From Candidatus Termititenax persephonae (GTDB taxonomy: Bacteria > Margulisbacteria > Termititenacia > Termititenacales > Termititenacaceae): a DNA stretch of 51,678 nucleotides. Shown here piece after piece: positions 46,946 through 51,678 of this stretch. A model generated the notes under the pieces. It saw only the letters and a program-made list of their open reading frames with translations, was not told the origin of the DNA and did not search any database. Location: positions 1 to 51,678 of the forward strand of contig BGZO01000007.1 in assembly GCA_003864475.1 (NCBI GenBank), read 5' to 3'. Made by a program: the position numbers and the translations under genes. Each line of letters starts with the position of its first letter. Position 1 is the stretch's first letter.

Positions 46946-47419
46946 GTGTCCAGTGAACTGCAGTTGTCCAAAGACCTGCAAGATTTTATCAAAACATGGA
47001 AAGACAAACCCGGCAATCTCATTATGATCCTGCACCGCGTCCAGCAGGAGTACAAGTATGTGCCGCGTGAAGTGGCTCTCTATCTGTCCAAAGAATTAAA
47101 TGTGCCGCTGGCCAAAATTTACGGCGTAGTAACGTTCTATCATTTTTTTAAACTCAAAAAACCCGGCCGGCACAATATTCAGGTCTGCATCGGCACGGCC
47201 TGCTATCTCAAAGGCGGCGGCGACCTGCTGCTAGAGTTGGAAAATCTGCTCGGCGTGGGCGTGGGCGGTGTGACCGGCGACGGCCTCTTCTCTATCGAAG
47301 GCGTGCGCTGTGTGGGCTGCTGCGGTCTGGCGCCGGTCGCGGTCATTGACGGCGAGGTTTTCGGCAAACTCAAAAAAGACAAACTGCCGGAAATCATTGC
47401 CAAATTTAAAGACAAATAA
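46946..47419 (+). CDS. NuoE-like / HydC-type [2Fe-2S] subunit
   Basis: GVVTFYHFFKLKKPGRHNIQVCIGTACYLKGG; CVGCCGLAPV. Confidence 0.9.
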   Translation: MSSELQLSKDLQDFIKTWKDKPGNLIMILHRVQQEYKYVPREVALYLSKELNVPLAKIYGVVTFYHFFKLKKPGRHNIQVCIGTACYLKGGGDLLLELENLLGVGVGGVTGDGLFSIEGVRCVGCCGLAPVAVIDGEVFGKLKKDKLPEIIAKFKDK

Positions 47420-47430
47420 CGGAGCGCAAA

Positions 47431-49272
47431 ATGGCTAAAGCAACAGTTGCAGATTTGCAAAAAATCGCTCAAGAACAAAGCGGCGTGAAGTCCGCGTATC
47501 AAAAAGTCGTGCTGGTCTGCGGCGGCACAGGCTGCGAGTCCAGCAAATCGGACTTGATTTATCAAAATTTGCGGCAGGGCGCGCAGGATGCCGGTTTGAC
47601 TAATGTGCAGGTCATCAAGACCGGCTGTTTCGGTTTTTGCGAGAAAGGGCCTATCGTCAAAGTTCAGCCGGACGAATCTTTTTACGTTGAGGTCAAACCG
47701 GAAGACGCGGCGGAGATTGTCGCCGAGCATCTGGTCAAAGGCCAGGAAGTCGCGCGGCTGCTGTATGACAAAAATAAAAAACCCGGCACGAAAGCCGACG
47801 ACATCGATTTTTACAAAAAGCAGGTGCGCGTGGTTTTGCGCAATTGCGGCATCATCGATCCGGAGAATATCCACGAATACATTGCCCGCGACGGCTATCA
47901 GGCTTTGGCCAAAGTTTTGTTTGAGTTGACGCCGGAACAAGTCATTGAGGAATTGAAAAAATCCGGCCTGCGCGGACGCGGCGGGGCGGGTTTTCCAACC
48001 TGGCGCAAATGGGATTTTAGCAAGGCGGCGCCGGGCGCGCAAAAATATATAGTCTGCAACGCGGACGAAGGCGATCCGGGCGCGTATATGGACCGCAGCA
48101 CGCTGGAAGGCGATCCGCATTCTGTGCTGGAAGCGATGACCATTGCCGGCCGCACTATTGGCGCGAACCGCGGCTTCATCTATATACGCGCGGAATATCC
48201 GCTGGCCATACATCGTTTGGAAATAGCTATTAAACAGTCCCGTGAACTGGGGTTGCTCGGCAAAGGGATTTTGGGCAGTAATTTTGATTTTGATATTGAA
48301 CTGCGTCTGGGCGCGGGGGCGTTTGTCTGCGGTGAGGAAACCGCTCTGCTGGCATCTATCGAAGGCTCGCGCGGCATGCCGAAGCCCCGTCCGCCGTTCC
48401 CGGCGGTGAAAGGTTTGTGGGGACAGCCGACAGTCATCAACAATGTAGAAACTTACGCCAATATCGCGGCAATTATTCTCAAAGGCGGCGAGTGGTTTGC
48501 CGGCATGGGTACGGCGACTTCCAAAGGCACAAAAGTTTTTGCGCTGACCGGCAAGGTGAAAAATTCCGGCCTTATCGAAGTGCCGATGGGCACGACGCTG
48601 CGCGAGATTATTTTTGACATCGGCGGCGGCATCAGCAGCGGCAAAAAATTCAAGGCCGCGCAGTCCGGCGGTCCGTCCGGCGGCGTGATTGCCGAGGAGT
48701 TTTTGGACACGCCGATTGATTATGAAAATCTGGCCAAGATCGGCTCGATCATGGGCTCTGGCGGCCTGATCGTCATGGATGAAGATGACTGCATGGTTGA
48801 CGTCGCGAAATTTTATTTAGAATTTACGGTCGATGAATCCTGCGGCAAATGCTCGCCGTGTCGGATCGGCGGCAAACAAATTCTCGGCCTGCTGGAAAAA
48901 ATCACCAAAGGTCAGGGAGCTCTGGAGGATATTGAGAAAATCAAAAAAATCGGCAAGGCCATGCAGCGGGCTTCGCTTTGCGCGCTGGGCGGCACAGCGG
49001 CCAATCCGGTAATTTCCACGCTCAAATATTTTGAGCAGGAATATTTAGAACACATCAACGCCAAAAAATGCCGTGCCGGAAAATGCAAAGACTTGCTGGC
49101 GTTCAGCATTATCGCCGAGAAATGCAAAGGCTGCGGTTTGTGTCTACGCAAATGTCCGGCTGGCGCGATCAGCGGAGAAAAACTAAAACCGCATGTGATC
49201 GCTGAGAAAAAATGTATCAAATGCGGCGCGTGTCTGGCGAGCTGCAAGTTTGGCGCGATTGTTAGGAAATAA
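47431..49272 (+). CDS. NuoF-like / HydB-type flavoprotein subunit
   Basis: LRGRGGAGFPTWRKWDF, CNADEGDPGAYMDRS, ESCGKCSPCRIGG, two C-terminal 4Fe-4S motifs. Confidence 0.93.
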   Translation: MAKATVADLQKIAQEQSGVKSAYQKVVLVCGGTGCESSKSDLIYQNLRQGAQDAGLTNVQVIKTGCFGFCEKGPIVKVQPDESFYVEVKPEDAAEIVAEHLVKGQEVARLLYDKNKKPGTKADDIDFYKKQVRVVLRNCGIIDPENIHEYIARDGYQALAKVLFELTPEQVIEELKKSGLRGRGGAGFPTWRKWDFSKAAPGAQKYIVCNADEGDPGAYMDRSTLEGDPHSVLEAMTIAGRTIGANRGFIYIRAEYPLAIHRLEIAIKQSRELGLLGKGILGSNFDFDIELRLGAGAFVCGEETALLASIEGSRGMPKPRPPFPAVKGLWGQPTVINNVETYANIAAIILKGGEWFAGMGTATSKGTKVFALTGKVKNSGLIEVPMGTTLREIIFDIGGGISSGKKFKAAQSGGPSGGVIAEEFLDTPIDYENLAKIGSIMGSGGLIVMDEDDCMVDVAKFYLEFTVDESCGKCSPCRIGGKQILGLLEKITKGQGALEDIEKIKKIGKAMQRASLCALGGTAANPVISTLKYFEQEYLEHINAKKCRAGKCKDLLAFSIIAEKCKGCGLCLRKCPAGAISGEKLKPHVIAEKKCIKCGACLASCKFGAIVRK

Positions 49273-49296
49273 CCTCTCCAGTAAAAAGGAGTAAGT

Positions 49297-51051
49297 ATGA
49301 GCAAGCAGGTAAATCTAAAAATCAACGGCAATCCGGTAACTGTGGAACAGGGCACGACAATACTCGACGCCGCGAAAAAGGTCGGCGTGAAAATCCCGAC
49401 GCTTTGTTATCACCCCGACCTGACTTCCTGGGCGGCCTGCGGCATCTGCATAGTCAAAGCCGAAAACTCGCCCAAGACTTTTCGCGCCTGCGCCACGCCT
49501 GTGGAAGAGGACATGAGTATTATCACGCATGACGCGGAAATCGTGGAGATACGCAAAACTGTGCTGGAATTAATTTTGTCCAATCACCCCAATGACTGTC
49601 TGCAATGTCCGCGCAGCGGAAATTGCGAGCTGCAAACTATCGCCGCGGAATTTGGCCTGCGCGAAAGTCCGTACCGGAAAGTTTTGCGCGGCCTGCCGGC
49701 GGATAACAGCTCTCCCTCGATTGTACTCAATCCTGAAAAATGTATTTTGTGCGGACGTTGCGTACATGTCTGCCAGGAAATGCAAAATGTTTGGGCGCTG
49801 GAATTTATCGGCCGCGGCCACAAAGTGCGCATCGCGCCGGCGGCGGACGTTAGCCTCAATGACAGCCCCTGCATCAAATGCGGCCAGTGCAGCGCGCATT
49901 GTCCGGTGGGCGCGATTTACGAAAATGACGAGACCGGCAAAGTCTGGACGGCTCTCGGCGACAAAGAAAAATATCCGGTGGTACAGATCGCTCCTGCGGT
50001 GCGCGTAGCGGTCGGCGAGGCTTTTGGTTACAAGTCAGGAGAATTATTGACCGGCAAACTTTACGCCGCACTGCGCCGTCTGGGTTTCCGGGCGGTCTTT
50101 GACACGAATTTTACAGCTGACCTGACGATCATGGAGGAAGGCAGCGAGTTTGTGAAATTGTTCAAGGAAGAGCCGGACAAACTGCCGCTGGTCACTTCCT
50201 GCTGTCCGGCCTGGGTGGATTATCTGGAAAAATATTATCCCGACCTGATCCCGCATTTTTCCACCGCTAAATCTCCGCAGGCTATGCTCGGCGTTCTGGC
50301 CAAAACTTATTACGCGGAAAAAAATAAAATTGAGCCTAAAAATATTTTTATGGTTTCGATCATGCCCTGCACGGCGAAAAAATACGAGATTTCACGCAGC
50401 GCCGAGATGCGCGCCAGCGGCCAGCAGGACATCGATGTGTCGCTGACCACGCGCGAGCTAGTACGCATGATCAAAGCAGCCGGCATCGACTTCAATAATC
50501 TGCCGGACGACCGGGCGGATTCTGTTCTGGGCGAATACACCGGCGCCGGCACAATATTTGGCGTAACCGGCGGCGTGATGGAAGCGGCTTTACGTACCGG
50601 ATATCATTTACTGACCGGCGAAGAATTGGGCAATGTGGAGTTTCAAGATGTGCGCGGCTTGAGCGGTGTGAAAGAAGCCGCTGTTGACATCAAAGGCACG
50701 AAAATAAATGTAGCGGTGGCGCACGGTGTGGCCAATGTGCAGTATGTGCTGGACAAAGTCAAAGCAGCTAAAACAGCCGGACAACCCAGCCCCTATCATT
50801 TTATAGAAGTCATGGCCTGCCGCGGCGGTTGCGTGTCCGGCGGCGGACAGCCTTACGGCGCGACTGACGAGATTCGCAAATTACGCACCGCAGGGATTTA
50901 TCAGGACGACCAACTAGCCGCCAAACGCTGTTCGCATCAAAATCCGGAAATACAAAAATTGTATAAAGATTTTTTAAGCCAGCCTTTGAGCGAAAAGTCG
51001 CATCATCTCCTGCACACCAAATATAAGGCGAGGCCGCTGTATAATAGGTAG
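49297..51051 (+). CDS. hydA: [FeFe] hydrogenase large subunit, HydA type
   Basis: TSCCPAWVDYLEKYYPDL, IMPCTAKKYE, MACRGGCVSGGGQPY; N-terminal 2Fe-2S and 4Fe-4S domains. Confidence 0.95.
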   Translation: MSKQVNLKINGNPVTVEQGTTILDAAKKVGVKIPTLCYHPDLTSWAACGICIVKAENSPKTFRACATPVEEDMSIITHDAEIVEIRKTVLELILSNHPNDCLQCPRSGNCELQTIAAEFGLRESPYRKVLRGLPADNSSPSIVLNPEKCILCGRCVHVCQEMQNVWALEFIGRGHKVRIAPAADVSLNDSPCIKCGQCSAHCPVGAIYENDETGKVWTALGDKEKYPVVQIAPAVRVAVGEAFGYKSGELLTGKLYAALRRLGFRAVFDTNFTADLTIMEEGSEFVKLFKEEPDKLPLVTSCCPAWVDYLEKYYPDLIPHFSTAKSPQAMLGVLAKTYYAEKNKIEPKNIFMVSIMPCTAKKYEISRSAEMRASGQQDIDVSLTTRELVRMIKAAGIDFNNLPDDRADSVLGEYTGAGTIFGVTGGVMEAALRTGYHLLTGEELGNVEFQDVRGLSGVKEAAVDIKGTKINVAVAHGVANVQYVLDKVKAAKTAGQPSPYHFIEVMACRGGCVSGGGQPYGATDEIRKLRTAGIYQDDQLAAKRCSHQNPEIQKLYKDFLSQPLSEKSHHLLHTKYKARPLYNR

Positions 51052-51057
51052 GAAAAC

Positions 51058-51678
51058 ATGAACAAACAACAAACAACAAACAACAAACAACAAACAACAA
51101 ACAACAAACAACAAACAACAAACAACAACAAGACACTACTAACTGTTTTATATAAAATATTAAAGAAATTTTCTCGGCCTGTTATAAAACTTATTCCACG
51201 GGTTGTTTATATTCCATTGGCCAGATTAATGTTTGCTAATATTTATGACAAAACACGGTTTTTGTATAAAAACAACAAAAATGTGTTTGAAATTATATAT
51301 ACTAATAATCTCTGGGATTCGAGAGAGTCTCGTTCAGGCGTCGGCTCGGAGATAGATACCACTAAAACGATCAGAATGATATTGCCGAAGCTGTGGAAAA
51401 AGTACAAGATAAAAACTTTTTTAGATATTCCCTGCGGCGATTATAATTGGATGAAAGAAGTAAATAAGGAAACTATTACTTATATTGGCGGAGATGTAGT
51501 CCAAGAAATTATTGCACAAAATAAGCAGAAATATGCCCGCGGCAATATATCGTTTGTTGTGCTGGATATAACGCACGATGTTTTGCCGCAGGTTGATATG
51601 ATTTTTTGCAAAGATTGTTTACAGCATTTATCCTATGAAAGTGTGCGCCGGGCGTTATTAAATTTTCAAAAAAGCAAA
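51058..51678 (+). CDS. Class I SAM-dependent methyltransferase, 3' end beyond window
   Basis: ATG then (NKQQTTN)x3; FLDIPCGDYNWMKEVNKETITYIGGDVVQEII...DMIFCKDCLQHLS; open to the window end and missing from the ORF list. Confidence 0.8.
   Translation, partial: MNKQQTTNNKQQTTNNKQQTTNNNKTLLTVLYKILKKFSRPVIKLIPRVVYIPLARLMFANIYDKTRFLYKNNKNVFEIIYTNNLWDSRESRSGVGSEIDTTKTIRMILPKLWKKYKIKTFLDIPCGDYNWMKEVNKETITYIGGDVVQEIIAQNKQKYARGNISFVVLDITHDVLPQVDMIFCKDCLQHLSYESVRRALLNFQKSK
51061..51123 (+). repeat. Heptanucleotide tandem repeat (AACAAAC)x9
   Basis: Direct count; perfect copies starting right after an ATG. Confidence 0.95.

Noticed and set aside
47203-48213. 336-aa minus-strand ORF
   Set aside because: Antisense shadow of the NuoE/NuoF-like genes; composition is Ala/Arg/Phe-rich and no motif recognised.
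50810-51136. Minus-strand ORF MSCCCLLFVVCCLLFVVCC...
   Set aside because: Antisense reading of the (AACAAAC)x9 tract and hydA; the plus-strand methyltransferase explains it.
1-51678. tRNA or rRNA genes
   Set aside because: No cloverleaf-like or rRNA-like segment recognised by eye; tRNAscan or Infernal would be needed to be certain.

Overview
The window looks like a bacterial chromosome segment with an inserted accessory or prophage-like island. Identifications come from reading translated motifs; no searches were run.

Left flank (about 0.2-23.5 kb, mostly housekeeping): lipoprotein; FliK-like, FlhB C-terminal-like and FlgF/G-like genes; dGTPase; CNNM/CorC-type protein; DgkA; YbeY; 7TM-HD phosphohydrolase; MurA; WecA/TagO; FliA/WhiG-type sigma factor; LeuS; EF-hand plus DUF4116-repeat protein; DUF1538/PII-like pair; and a ParA-CBM48 fusion.

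Island (about 23.55-44.9 kb): two lipoprotein genes whose reading frames run through poly-C tracts (C20 and C14), two isolated type I-C-like CRISPR repeat units, a retropepsin/SEC-C gene with a divergent promoter palindrome, a TerB-N protein, a phage tail and lysis module with no recognisable head or packaging genes, and an overlapping pair of tyrosine recombinases.

Right flank (about 44.9-51.7 kb): HydE, an RluA-family synthase, a HydABC-type [FeFe] hydrogenase, and a methyltransferase whose start contains nine tandem 7-nt repeats.

Main signal: several candidate contingency (phase-variable) loci of two repeat types (poly-C and a heptanucleotide). The two poly-C loci share a conserved peptide or DNA motif, and each has a CRISPR-like repeat nearby.
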